This document shows positions 25,706 to 37,760 of a stretch of DNA of 64,000 nt, piece by piece. The stretch's first letter is position 1. Each line of letters opens with the position of its first letter. Location: contig NZ_CP091092.1 in the NCBI RefSeq assembly GCF_029633915.1, positions 1,550,001 to 1,614,000 of the forward strand, in the 5' to 3' direction. This DNA is from Methanomicrobium antiquum. Lineage in GTDB: Archaea > Halobacteriota > Methanomicrobia > Methanomicrobiales > Methanomicrobiaceae. Below the pieces are notes generated by a model. That model saw nothing but the letters and a program-made list of their open reading frames with translations, did not search any database and was not told where the DNA came from. A program made the position numbers and the translations under genes.

Positions 25706-26064
25706 AATAATGCAAGAGAGCCTGTTATTTTGTCAAGTTCTTCAGATTTTGCAGGACCAAGACCCAGTGCAGTAATTGTTCCCGGCTCAATTTCTGTCAT
25801 TCCGGCATCGGTAATAAGGGCGGTTGATATTCCTGCCATGTCAGCCATTGTCTTTAATTCATAAATCTGCTTTAAAGAATCTGCTTTTAAGGCTACTTTC
25901 TTCATGCCCTCCTCATACCATCTTTTCTTTGTAATTTTATCAGCATGATCGTAAGCTATCACTGCCGCATGTGCAAGCTGTGCGCACTTCTTTCCACATG
26001 ACATTTTTATGTCATTTCGGATGATTAAGCACTGCTTGAATTTGAAATCAGGCTCTTCTCTCAT
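25702..26064 (-). CDS. pth2: peptidyl-tRNA hydrolase, archaeal type
   Basis: Pth2 releases peptides from prematurely dropped peptidyl-tRNAs. The 120-residue product has FKQCLIIRNDIKMSCGKKCAQLAHAAV (two motifs, residues about 9-35) and the C-terminal TEIEPGTITALGLGPAKSEE region that is diagnostic of the family. It is the first gene of the pth2-truD pair and starts about 90 bases from the divergent geranylgeranyl reductase gene. Confidence 0.96.
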   Translation of the reverse strand: MREEPDFKFKQCLIIRNDIKMSCGKKCAQLAHAAVIAYDHADKITKKRWYEEGMKKVALKADSLKQIYELKTMADMAGISTALITDAGMTEIEPGTITALGLGPAKSEELDKITGSLALL

Positions 26065-26153
26065 AATAATTGCTCAATATATATGTTCTAAAGGCAAAAA
26101 AGTGCTCTGACAGTTACAGGTTTTATATCGCCACTGACAAAACATTAAATGAG

Positions 26154-27317
26154 ATGTATGACGTCATTGTTGCAGGCGGCGGTCCGACAGGAAGCTCAGC
26201 GGCACGGTTTTGTGCTGAAAGAGGACTTAACACACTCCTAATTGAAGAGCATTCAGAATTTGGCCGCCCTGTTCAGTGTGCCGGGCTTTTAAGCAATAAT
26301 GCCTTTTCAGAGTGCAGAGTGTCTGATAAAAGTGTTCTAAACGAAGTCTCAGGTGCAAAAATTATATCAGGACTTGGTTCAGAGCTTTTTTTTGATGCTG
26401 AAAAAACAATGGCATATGTTGTTGACAGAAGTGCGCTCGATCTGGAAATGGCAAAAAATGCCGCTGATTCCGGTTGCGATATCCGCCTGAAGACTTCTGT
26501 TATCGGATATAAAAATTCAGAAGTTATTGTATCAGGAATAAATGGAAAAGAATCAATTCCATGCAGGATGGTTATTGCCGCAGACGGACCCCGCTGTGTT
26601 TTTACAAGGTTTCTTGAAATGGAGCGTGCACCTGTATACCTTTCCGGCATTCAGGCAGAGATTCCCCTGGATACTCAAAAAAATATAGTTGAGCTTCATC
26701 CTTATGCATCACCTGAATTTTTCGGATGGGTAATCCCTTCAGGAAACAAAAGGGCAAGGGTCGGTCTTTGCGGCGAGAAGAACGTATATCAAAACTTTAT
26801 GAAATTTTTAAGCAGGTTTGACAGTTCATGCATAAACCTGGTTTCCGGCACAATACCTCTGGGAATTCTTCCAAAAACTTATGGAGGCCGCGTTTTATTC
26901 TGCGGAGATGCCGGAGGTTTTGCAAAGCCGACATCCGGGGGAGGTGTTTATACTGGAATTAAAACAGCACTTCATGCATCCGATATTGCATTAAAATGCT
27001 GTGAATCAAATGATTTTTCGGACTCTTCACTAAAAGAGTATGAGAAAAAGTGGAAAAGCGACATAGGCCGTGAGTTGTCAATTGGAATGGCGCTTTACAA
27101 AATGAGGCAGAACATATCTGATGAGCGTATAGAAAAACTCTGCAGGTGTATGAATTCTCCTGAAATCCGCGAAGATATCATAAAATATGGTGATATGGAC
27201 CGTCCGCAGAAAATTATTAAAAAAATGCTTCTAAAACCATGTGTCGCAAAATCTCTTGGTGGAATGATGGGTGCAGAGATAAGGTGGCTTCTTTTAAGAT
27301 CGACAGGGTTAAAATAG
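26154..27317 (+). CDS. geranylgeranyl reductase family flavoprotein
   Basis: Such FAD enzymes saturate the isoprenoid chains of archaeal lipids; others act on chlorins or quinones, so the substrate is inferred. I start at ATG 26154 (MYDVIVAGGGPTGSSAARF), because a TTTTATATC element near 26121-26129 puts the transcript start almost on this ATG. The 28-residue upstream extension is unlike the family. The 387 residues have the dinucleotide fold at the N-terminus, PVQCAGLLS, and the second FAD motif FCGDAGGFAKPTSGGGVYTG (in part). Confidence 0.87.
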   Translation: MYDVIVAGGGPTGSSAARFCAERGLNTLLIEEHSEFGRPVQCAGLLSNNAFSECRVSDKSVLNEVSGAKIISGLGSELFFDAEKTMAYVVDRSALDLEMAKNAADSGCDIRLKTSVIGYKNSEVIVSGINGKESIPCRMVIAADGPRCVFTRFLEMERAPVYLSGIQAEIPLDTQKNIVELHPYASPEFFGWVIPSGNKRARVGLCGEKNVYQNFMKFLSRFDSSCINLVSGTIPLGILPKTYGGRVLFCGDAGGFAKPTSGGGVYTGIKTALHASDIALKCCESNDFSDSSLKEYEKKWKSDIGRELSIGMALYKMRQNISDERIEKLCRCMNSPEIREDIIKYGDMDRPQKIIKKMLLKPCVAKSLGGMMGAEIRWLLLRSTGLK

Positions 27318-27338
27318 AAAAATGTGTTAAAAAATAAT

Positions 27339-27647
27339 ATGAGCAGTCAGTTTGGAAGAGGTTTCATAACAAATATTATGCTTATATCAAAGCATGCAGG
27401 TCTTCCCCCACAAAGAGCATGGATAGGTCTTGCAGATCATCTGAATGAGGCAGTTTTACCCCCGTCGTTTAAGGGAACAGAGATCGAAGAGTTATTCTCA
27501 CTACTCCGTCAGAAGATTATGTGGCACCAAAACGGCCTCATGGATGAGGAGGACCTGGAAGGCGTCAGAAAGACTCTTCGCAGGCTTGTTGTTGCAATCG
27601 ATAAAGAACTTGGAATAGAAAATGCAGATGCCGGAAAGTATGACTAA
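27339..27647 (+). CDS. conserved hypothetical protein, 102 residues
   Basis: I do not recognise a named family. The product is a mostly helical soluble protein with a hydrophobic-positive N-terminus (SSQFGRGFITNIMLISKHAG) and amphipathic helices toward the C-terminus. ATG 27339 is chosen over GTG 27324, because the five extra residues look non-conserved. It follows the reductase after about 20 bases and is likely co-transcribed with it. Confidence 0.65.
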   Translation: MSSQFGRGFITNIMLISKHAGLPPQRAWIGLADHLNEAVLPPSFKGTEIEELFSLLRQKIMWHQNGLMDEEDLEGVRKTLRRLVVAIDKELGIENADAGKYD

Positions 27648-32362
<4,715 letters not shown>

Positions 32363-32399
32363 TCTCTATTATTTTTTTAATTCTCACTTTTAAAAAAAT

Positions 32400-32495
32400 C
32401 ATGAAATTAATTTTTCATGAACCATTATTTTGAAATTTCACTTTTTTTATGCAAAAGTTCATGAAATCATATTCCACGCAACTTTTCATGTAAAA
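32400..32495. repeat. decayed copies of the two-hairpin repeat
   Basis: CATGAAA-TTAATT-TTTCATG (32400-32419) is a plus-oriented hairpin 2 with tail GAACC. A second, minus-oriented partial copy lies at about 32456-32495 (TTCATGAAATCATATTCCACG then TTTTCATGTAAAAG, bases given in parts). It leads directly into the 73-nt tandem units. Confidence 0.5.
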
Positions 32496-32638
32496 GCACC
32501 ATGATGAGCTTTTTTCATCATGCAAAAATCCTGATAAGTTTATCAGGAATCTTAACTTTTATAGCAACGCACATGAAGCTTTTTTCATCACACAAAAACT
32601 GATGAAAGTCTATCAGGATTTTAGACTATCATAACAAA
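32496..32638 (+). repeat. two tandem copies of a 73-nt hairpin-rich unit
   Basis: Unit 1 spans 32496-32568 and unit 2 spans 32569 to about 32638; both begin GCAC(C/A)ATGA(T/A)GAGCTTTTTTCATCA-like and end near AGCAAC or ATAACAAAT. Unit 1 forms ATGATGA-GCTTTT-TTCATCAT and CTGATA-AGTT-TATCAG. In unit 2 the segment CATCA can pair downstream with TGATG. The same unit occurs twice at 33698-33847. It lies between gyrA and the convergent SSSCA1-like gene. Confidence 0.75.
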
Positions 32639-32727
32639 TATTATTGAATTTTATTTTATAGTCCATTAATTTTTTAAATATTCCAATTAATTGATTAAAA
32701 ATCCATCAAATCCATAAATTAGCATCA

Positions 32728-33219
32728 TTACAAACGCTTTTTGTATGATTCAAGTTTTTTAAGTGCATCAATTCCGGAATTAACAGATTTCATAAGACAT
32801 AAACAGTCTCTTGGTTCTTTTTCTGTTTCAATGCGCCTGCAAAGAGCTGATATGGCATCACTTATTTCATTGTAAAGAATCTCGTCAAATACATATCTCT
32901 GATGTGGTGCTGACCCTGATTTTTCTTTAGATACGGATTTTAGTTCCTGAGAAGATATGTCTTCAGCGTCTTTTGGCTCTTTTTTATAAGTAACATTTTC
33001 TGTTTTTTTAGTTTCTTCTGTTTCTACTACAGATTTCAAAGCCTGATTTTTATTTGGCGCCGGCGCGGAAGTGTTTTTATTTTCATAATCCCTGCATACA
33101 ACACAATATGTTTCACCTTTTACGTTAAACAGGGGCAGACCACATTCCGGGCAGGATTTATCCAGCATTTTTGCGCCCTTTAGCAAATAATCAGCCATTA
33201 TATCTTCAGGATTTTTCAT
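32728..33219 (-). CDS. SSSCA1/UPF0148-family zinc-ribbon protein
   Basis: The 163-residue protein has the family N-terminus MADYLLKGAKMLDKSCPECG (residues 8-27), with zinc ligands Cys23, Cys26, Cys39 and Cys42. A long, charged, low-complexity middle and a helical C-terminus rich in Glu and Lys follow. The human relative is an autoantigen; the archaeal role is unknown. Translation may begin at either ATG of MKNPEDIM. It is divergent from the UPF0147 gene. Confidence 0.85.
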   Translation of the reverse strand: MKNPEDIMADYLLKGAKMLDKSCPECGLPLFNVKGETYCVVCRDYENKNTSAPAPNKNQALKSVVETEETKKTENVTYKKEPKDAEDISSQELKSVSKEKSGSAPHQRYVFDEILYNEISDAISALCRRIETEKEPRDCLCLMKSVNSGIDALKKLESYKKRL

Positions 33220-33245
33220 AATATGTACACCATTTCTCGTTCATC

Positions 33246-33253
33246 TTATATAT
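33246..33253. promoter_or_regulatory. shared TATA element between divergent small genes
   Basis: TTATATAT lies 27 bases from the SSSCA1-like start (minus strand) and about 38 bases from the UPF0147 start (plus strand). The element reads as a TATA box on both strands (TTATATAT and ATATATAA). I see no second element in the 71-base gap that suits the minus gene. Confidence 0.45.
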
Positions 33254-33290
33254 GCCGGAGCATAAATTAATAATAGAATGGTGATGTTAA

Positions 33291-33554
33291 ATGGCAGACC
33301 CTCAAAGTACAATAAATTACTGCATTCAGATGCTTACAGCAATCATGGATGACTCAACAATACCCCGCAATATCAGACGGGTGGCAGATGAGACAAAAAA
33401 GGTTCTTATGGACAACTCACAGGGACTTGGTCTTCGTGCCGCAACAGCACTCTCTTTAATTGACGAAGTTTCAAACGATCCAAATATGCCTGTTCATGCA
33501 AGAACACGTATCTGGGAACTTGTATCACAGCTTGAGACCCTGCCTCTTGACTGA
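33291..33554 (+). CDS. UPF0147 family protein
   Basis: A small, all-helical 87-residue archaeal protein of unknown function. The sequence matches the family pattern closely ([18 protein letters not shown], then [19 protein letters not shown] and [20 protein letters not shown]). GGTGAT lies 5 bases before the ATG. It faces the convergent YjbQ gene across a repeat-filled gap. Confidence 0.93.
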   Translation: MADPQSTINYCIQMLTAIMDDSTIPRNIRRVADETKKVLMDNSQGLGLRAATALSLIDEVSNDPNMPVHARTRIWELVSQLETLPLD

Positions 33555-33626
33555 AAACAAAAAAAACTTTCATGAAATTTTTCATTTCATACTTTTTTTA
33601 TTTTTTTTCCTGCACAAATAATCACG

Positions 33627-33696
33627 TAAAAACGTCCATGAATGTATATTTCATGCACCGGTTTCATGTGAGTTACGAAGTAACTTTCATGTAAAA
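33627..33696 (-). repeat. dispersed two-hairpin intergenic repeat, copy 4
   Basis: On the minus strand hairpin 1 is GTTAC-TTC-GTAAC, a different but fully paired stem compared with ATCAC-TTT-GTGAT elsewhere. Hairpin 2 is CATGAA-ATATACA-TTCATG, with tail GGACGTTTTTAC. It abuts the tandem units that begin at 33698, the same arrangement as at 32.4-32.6 kb. Confidence 0.75.
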
Positions 33697-33697
33697 C

Positions 33698-33847
33698 GCA
33701 CATGATGAGCTTTTTTCATCACACAAAAAGTGATGAAAGTTTATCAGGAATTTTTGACTTTCATAGCAAACGCACATGGTGAGCTTTTTCCATCACACAA
33801 AAAAGTGATGAAAAGTCTATCAGGGATTTTTGACTTTCATTGCAAAT
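33698..33847 (+). repeat. two tandem copies of the 73-76 nt hairpin-rich unit
   Basis: Unit 3 is 33698-33771 (74 nt) and unit 4 is 33772-33847 (76 nt). Each has GATGAGCTTTTTTCATC or GGTGAGCTTTTTCCATC, a covarying stem (GATGA/TCATC against GGTGA/TCCATC), then CATCAC-ACAAAAA-GTGATG and TATCAGG(A/G)ATTTTTGACTTTCAT. Because CATC(A) can pair with either flank, two exclusive folds exist. A shortened plus-oriented copy of the other repeat follows at about 33845-33880. Confidence 0.8.
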
Positions 33848-33916
33848 CATAAAAATAATTTTGATTTACATGAACGTTTAAGATAAAATCTCTCAAAAAA
33901 GAATTTTTAATTTTGA

Positions 33917-34366
33917 TTAAGTTTTGATTTCAGTTTCTTTTTTAATTCCGGTCACAGTGCAATGTATCCGTCGGTTTCTTTTCTCTTTCACGTCAAGTTC
34001 GACCAGAACAGGCTGTTGCCACACACCAAGAGCAGGTTTTGAGCTTCTGATGGGAATTTCAAGTGAAGGCCCGATTATTGCTGCTTTTACATGGGAACGG
34101 CCGTTTCCATCACCCCATGCCATATCATGTGAATATGCGATATTTTCAGGTGCAATTTTAGACAGCGCCTCTTTAAAATCCATAAGAACTCCCGATTCAT
34201 ATTCAATTGTTGTAACAGCGGCAGTAGATCCTTCAACAAAAAGATTCAAAACTCCTGTTTTTATCTCGCTTTTATCAATTACTTCCATTATAAAAGGTGT
34301 GAGATTGATAATATCTCCCTCTCCCGAAGTTGTCAGCTGAATTGTATCCTCAAAGACAGAAAACAT
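33917..34366 (-). CDS. YjbQ/UPF0047 family protein
   Basis: The family is annotated as secondary thiamine-phosphate synthase from weak complementing activity in E. coli YjbQ; the true role is open. The 149 residues have the typical TGVLNLFVEGSTAAVTTIEYE segment (in parts, about 37-57), the HDMAWGDGNGRSHVKAAIIG core and the GVWQQPVLVELD end, and are full length. It is convergent with UPF0147 and follows the membrane protein gene after about 40 bases. Confidence 0.9.
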   Translation of the reverse strand: MFSVFEDTIQLTTSGEGDIINLTPFIMEVIDKSEIKTGVLNLFVEGSTAAVTTIEYESGVLMDFKEALSKIAPENIAYSHDMAWGDGNGRSHVKAAIIGPSLEIPIRSSKPALGVWQQPVLVELDVKEKRNRRIHCTVTGIKKETEIKT

Positions 34367-34405
34367 GGGTTAAGTATTCTCCTTTTTAAATCTCTCTGTA
34401 ATCTC

Positions 34406-35065
34406 TTACTTCCGTGTGTAAATATAAGTCTCTTCAGCTTCAACCGTTCCGCCGCTTGGAAGCGATGCTGTTATTTTTATCTGCCCGATTCCTCTGTCAT
34501 ACTCACCTAAGCTTAAATCACTATATGCGATTCTAATCCCGGCAAGAGGGCCGCCTTCACCCTGATCAGAATTTGTTATTGTCGCATATCCTTTATAGAG
34601 GACTTTACGTGGATTTACACTTCGCATCAGCCGGTCAGTCGTTGGTGTATAGACGTTTACAACACAGTCTATTGAGCTTCCCGAAAAGATTACTTTTCTG
34701 CCCTGTTCATCATAAAAATTAAAATGGATTACAATACCATCATTTCCAACAACAGAATCCCAGTCAACAGGTTCAACATAAAGATCCATTTCTTTTATAG
34801 CAGACGGGGTTGCGTAGACCTCTCCTGCATGGACATATGAAATCTGTGAGGGGTAATTTATATTATCTGTACCTGCACTCTGCTGTTGTGAGGCCTGAGG
34901 AGAGGTCTGGTATGTGACATATGTATTTCCGGACGTCTCTTTTGCATTACTACCAGAAATGTTTAAAAGATTTGGATAATTCTTGTAAACAATGTATCCA
35001 CCCGCTACAATCAGAGCGATTACAAGAATTATTATCGCTAATTTTCCTTTATCCATAGTCTTCAT
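34406..35065 (-). CDS. membrane-anchored extracytoplasmic protein of unknown function
   Basis: The 219-residue product has a short basic start (MKTMDKGKLA), one hydrophobic helix (about 8-27), and a Ser/Thr/Gln-rich linker (about 38-68). The rest is a beta-rich domain with GNDGIVIHFNFYDEQGRKV. There is no lipobox cysteine, so it is probably anchored by the uncleaved helix and faces outward. I do not recognise the domain, and nothing in the neighbourhood tells its task. Confidence 0.75.
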   Translation of the reverse strand: MKTMDKGKLAIIILVIALIVAGGYIVYKNYPNLLNISGSNAKETSGNTYVTYQTSPQASQQQSAGTDNINYPSQISYVHAGEVYATPSAIKEMDLYVEPVDWDSVVGNDGIVIHFNFYDEQGRKVIFSGSSIDCVVNVYTPTTDRLMRSVNPRKVLYKGYATITNSDQGEGGPLAGIRIAYSDLSLGEYDRGIGQIKITASLPSGGTVEAEETYIYTRK

Positions 35066-35183
35066 TTGGGGCAGTAAAATATAATAATACTCTCATTGCT
35101 AAGACGCATTTTAGCAAATAGAGCATCAGGCAATTTTTTAATGAACATTCCTAAAAATGTGTATTTAAAAAGTGATTATTTAT

Positions 35184-37652
35184 TTAAAAATTCTGATAAA
35201 CATGCCTTGATGTTTCATATATCTTCTTTGCAGTTTTTTCACCAATTCCGTCTACTGCCATTAACTCTTCTTCAGAAGCCTTTATTATATTTTCAATTGT
35301 TCCAAAATTTTCAAGAAGAATTCTTGCACTTTTAAGACCTGTTTTTGGAAAAGATGAGATTATGTATTCAAGTTCTTCACGCATACTCTTGTAGGATTTA
35401 TGGTAATGGGGTGATTTTAAACCGCCTTCTTTTCCCTCTTCTCTGTTTGCGATAACAAAGAGCATCTCTGCGGTCTCTTCAGGTGTTTTTGTATAAAATA
35501 TGCTTGTTCCAAGGTTCAGCGCAATAGCAGTCAACGCACCTCTGACAGCGTTAGGATTGATGTTTCTCTGCGAATACAAATCCTCACCTTCGATTATCAA
35601 AACGGGCTTTAAAACCGCATCTGACATCCTCTTGATCTGACCTAAAAGATCGCGTTCAACCAAAGTGTCCATGAAATCACGGCTTGTCTTTCTCTCAACA
35701 ATTATCCTGTCGCCAATTGCATAATCGCCGTATTCAAGACGCTGGAGTGATATAAGAGCGCCAGATTTATGCAGACATTCAACAACCTTTGATGAACTTT
35801 CCCTGTCATCCGCGATTATCAGGGGACCGCTTTGTTCAAAGGCTGTGATGTTTGCCTGAACTTCCCCGGGAATAGTTGTCCTGCCTGAAAATTCTCTTCC
35901 GGAAAAACTGCCTGCAGTTGTGCCGGGAGGTATTTCTTCTTTGCCGGCAGTCTGTAAAAGAGAAGGTTGTATCACTTTTTGTGCCTCATTTTGTTCCTTT
36001 GCAGTCTTTGACAGAAGTGATATGCCTTTTTTCATTGATTTTTCACGAACACGGCTTACGTGTGTAAAGGTCTCATCAGACGTTCCTTTTGTTACAAGTA
36101 CAATGATGCTTCCTGTGCCATGTCTTCCCGTACGTCCTTTTCTCTGAATGCTTCTTATCTCGGATGGAACAGACTCATAAAATATCACAAGATCTGTTGA
36201 AGGAACATCAAGACCCTCCTCTCCGACTGATGTTGCTACGAGAACTTTGAATTCACCTTCCCTGAAATTTGCAAGTGTTTCTATCTGTTTTTTCTGGGAA
36301 AGTCCTTTCGAGGAGTCCTTTGATGCCTGCCCAATGAATTTTCGTGCGTCAATTCCTGATTTTACCATATAATCGCACAGGAGACTTACAGTATCACGAA
36401 AATTTGCAAAAATTATCACCCTGCTATCAGGAAATTCTTCAAGCTGAGTGCTTACAATTTTTCTTGCAGTCTCAAATTTGGGAAGGAGCTCTTCTTCCCA
36501 TTTATCAGACTCGTTAATGAGGCTTACAAAAAGGGGATCACGTACCAGGCGGCGGCTTGCCTTTGTTCCGGAAGGAGCTGTACCTTCGGCGGCCAGCTTG
36601 TTTAAGTACAGCTTTAAGATGTCGCTTCCCTGTGATTCTGCAAGGGCAATAGCATGGCGGATTTTCATTATTTCTGCATGTATTGACGCCGCCATATATG
36701 CATCGGTGTTTTTGTTCAGGATATTTCTCTGAATTTGGCCATTAATCCCATTTAAAGCCGCCATTGTTAGTTTTTCAGGATGCGGAACAATATATCCGGC
36801 CGATGATAAAAGAGACAGCCTGTCTTCAAGAAGTCTTTTTAGTGTAATTACTGCAAATTCAAGTTCAGGGGGAAGTTCGATATTTACATATTTTATATCC
36901 CTTTCATGGATATAGGGTCTGACATCAGTATCTGTTTCAGTCCGGGTCTCTACAATTTTAACATATAAATTCTGGCAGACTTCCATTAACTTTTCTTCTT
37001 TACTTCCAGGAGATGCAGTCATACCAAGAATCAGGGGATTTTTTGCAGTTTTCTGATATTCCTCAGTGATGAAGACGTATGCATAGTTTCCTACTGCCCT
37101 GTGGCATTCATCAACTATTAAAAGAGATACATCCTTCAAATTATATCTTCCTGCAATAATATCGTTTTTTATCACCTGTGGTGTCGCAAGAATAACTGTT
37201 GCAGAATTCCACATCATAAGGCGTTTTTTAGCATCTGTCTCGCCTGTAAACATTGCAAAACCAGAAAAGATTCCATCATCAGGCTTTTTTGAACCGGATT
37301 TTTCAGAATCTTCTTTATCGAAAGATTCAGATTCAGATTCAGATTCAGAATTATTCAGTTCATATGCATCTTCCTGAATTTTTCCGGAATCAGAATGTGG
37401 AAGAATCAGTTTATCCATGAAAAGTTTTTTGTGCTGGTCTACAAGCGGTTTTGTTGGCGCAAGCACAAGTACCTTGCCGCCGCATTTTTTTAGCCTCATT
37501 GCAGAAGAGAGAAGTGCAACTGCAGTCTTCCCAAGACCTGTAGGCAGAACAACTAATGTATTGTCTTCTGCCGCATGAAGTGCTATTGAAAGCTGATATT
37601 CTCTATCCTCAAGGCTTTGAGGTTTTATCAGCGGATGGCTAATGTATTTCAT
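35184..37652 (-). CDS. hef: Hef helicase-nuclease (FANCM/XPF family)
   Basis: Hef processes stalled forks and branched DNA. The 822 residues have a superfamily 2 helicase (PTGLGKT at 37-43, DECH at 181-184, HELICc region with SRVIIFANFRDTV and QRKGRTGRHGTG), then an XPF-type nuclease motif with GDYAIGDR and VERKTSRDF. Helix-hairpin-helix motifs close the C-terminus (LLENFGTIENII, VDGIGEKTAKKIYE). An odd SESESESES run (102-110) with acidic flank lies between the first helicase motifs. Confidence 0.95.
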   Translation of the reverse strand: MKYISHPLIKPQSLEDREYQLSIALHAAEDNTLVVLPTGLGKTAVALLSSAMRLKKCGGKVLVLAPTKPLVDQHKKLFMDKLILPHSDSGKIQEDAYELNNSESESESESFDKEDSEKSGSKKPDDGIFSGFAMFTGETDAKKRLMMWNSATVILATPQVIKNDIIAGRYNLKDVSLLIVDECHRAVGNYAYVFITEEYQKTAKNPLILGMTASPGSKEEKLMEVCQNLYVKIVETRTETDTDVRPYIHERDIKYVNIELPPELEFAVITLKRLLEDRLSLLSSAGYIVPHPEKLTMAALNGINGQIQRNILNKNTDAYMAASIHAEIMKIRHAIALAESQGSDILKLYLNKLAAEGTAPSGTKASRRLVRDPLFVSLINESDKWEEELLPKFETARKIVSTQLEEFPDSRVIIFANFRDTVSLLCDYMVKSGIDARKFIGQASKDSSKGLSQKKQIETLANFREGEFKVLVATSVGEEGLDVPSTDLVIFYESVPSEIRSIQRKGRTGRHGTGSIIVLVTKGTSDETFTHVSRVREKSMKKGISLLSKTAKEQNEAQKVIQPSLLQTAGKEEIPPGTTAGSFSGREFSGRTTIPGEVQANITAFEQSGPLIIADDRESSSKVVECLHKSGALISLQRLEYGDYAIGDRIIVERKTSRDFMDTLVERDLLGQIKRMSDAVLKPVLIIEGEDLYSQRNINPNAVRGALTAIALNLGTSIFYTKTPEETAEMLFVIANREEGKEGGLKSPHYHKSYKSMREELEYIISSFPKTGLKSARILLENFGTIENIIKASEEELMAVDGIGEKTAKKIYETSRHVYQNF

Positions 37653-37760
37653 ATTTTGTGATGTTCATCTTTTGTAATTTTGATGTTTTTAATGAGTATT
37701 AAAAAATAAGGCCTTAGAGCCTTTAATGACTCTCATCAAAAGAACTCTTCTTTTAAATCC

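Noticed and set aside
26070-26153. 28-residue extension of the geranylgeranyl reductase
   Set aside because: The extension covers the likely TATA box and is unlike the family start, which fits ATG 26154.
32496-33847. Regularly spaced repeats that might be a CRISPR array
   Set aside because: Only two units per site, the whole 73-76 nt is repeated with no unique spacers, and no cas gene is present.
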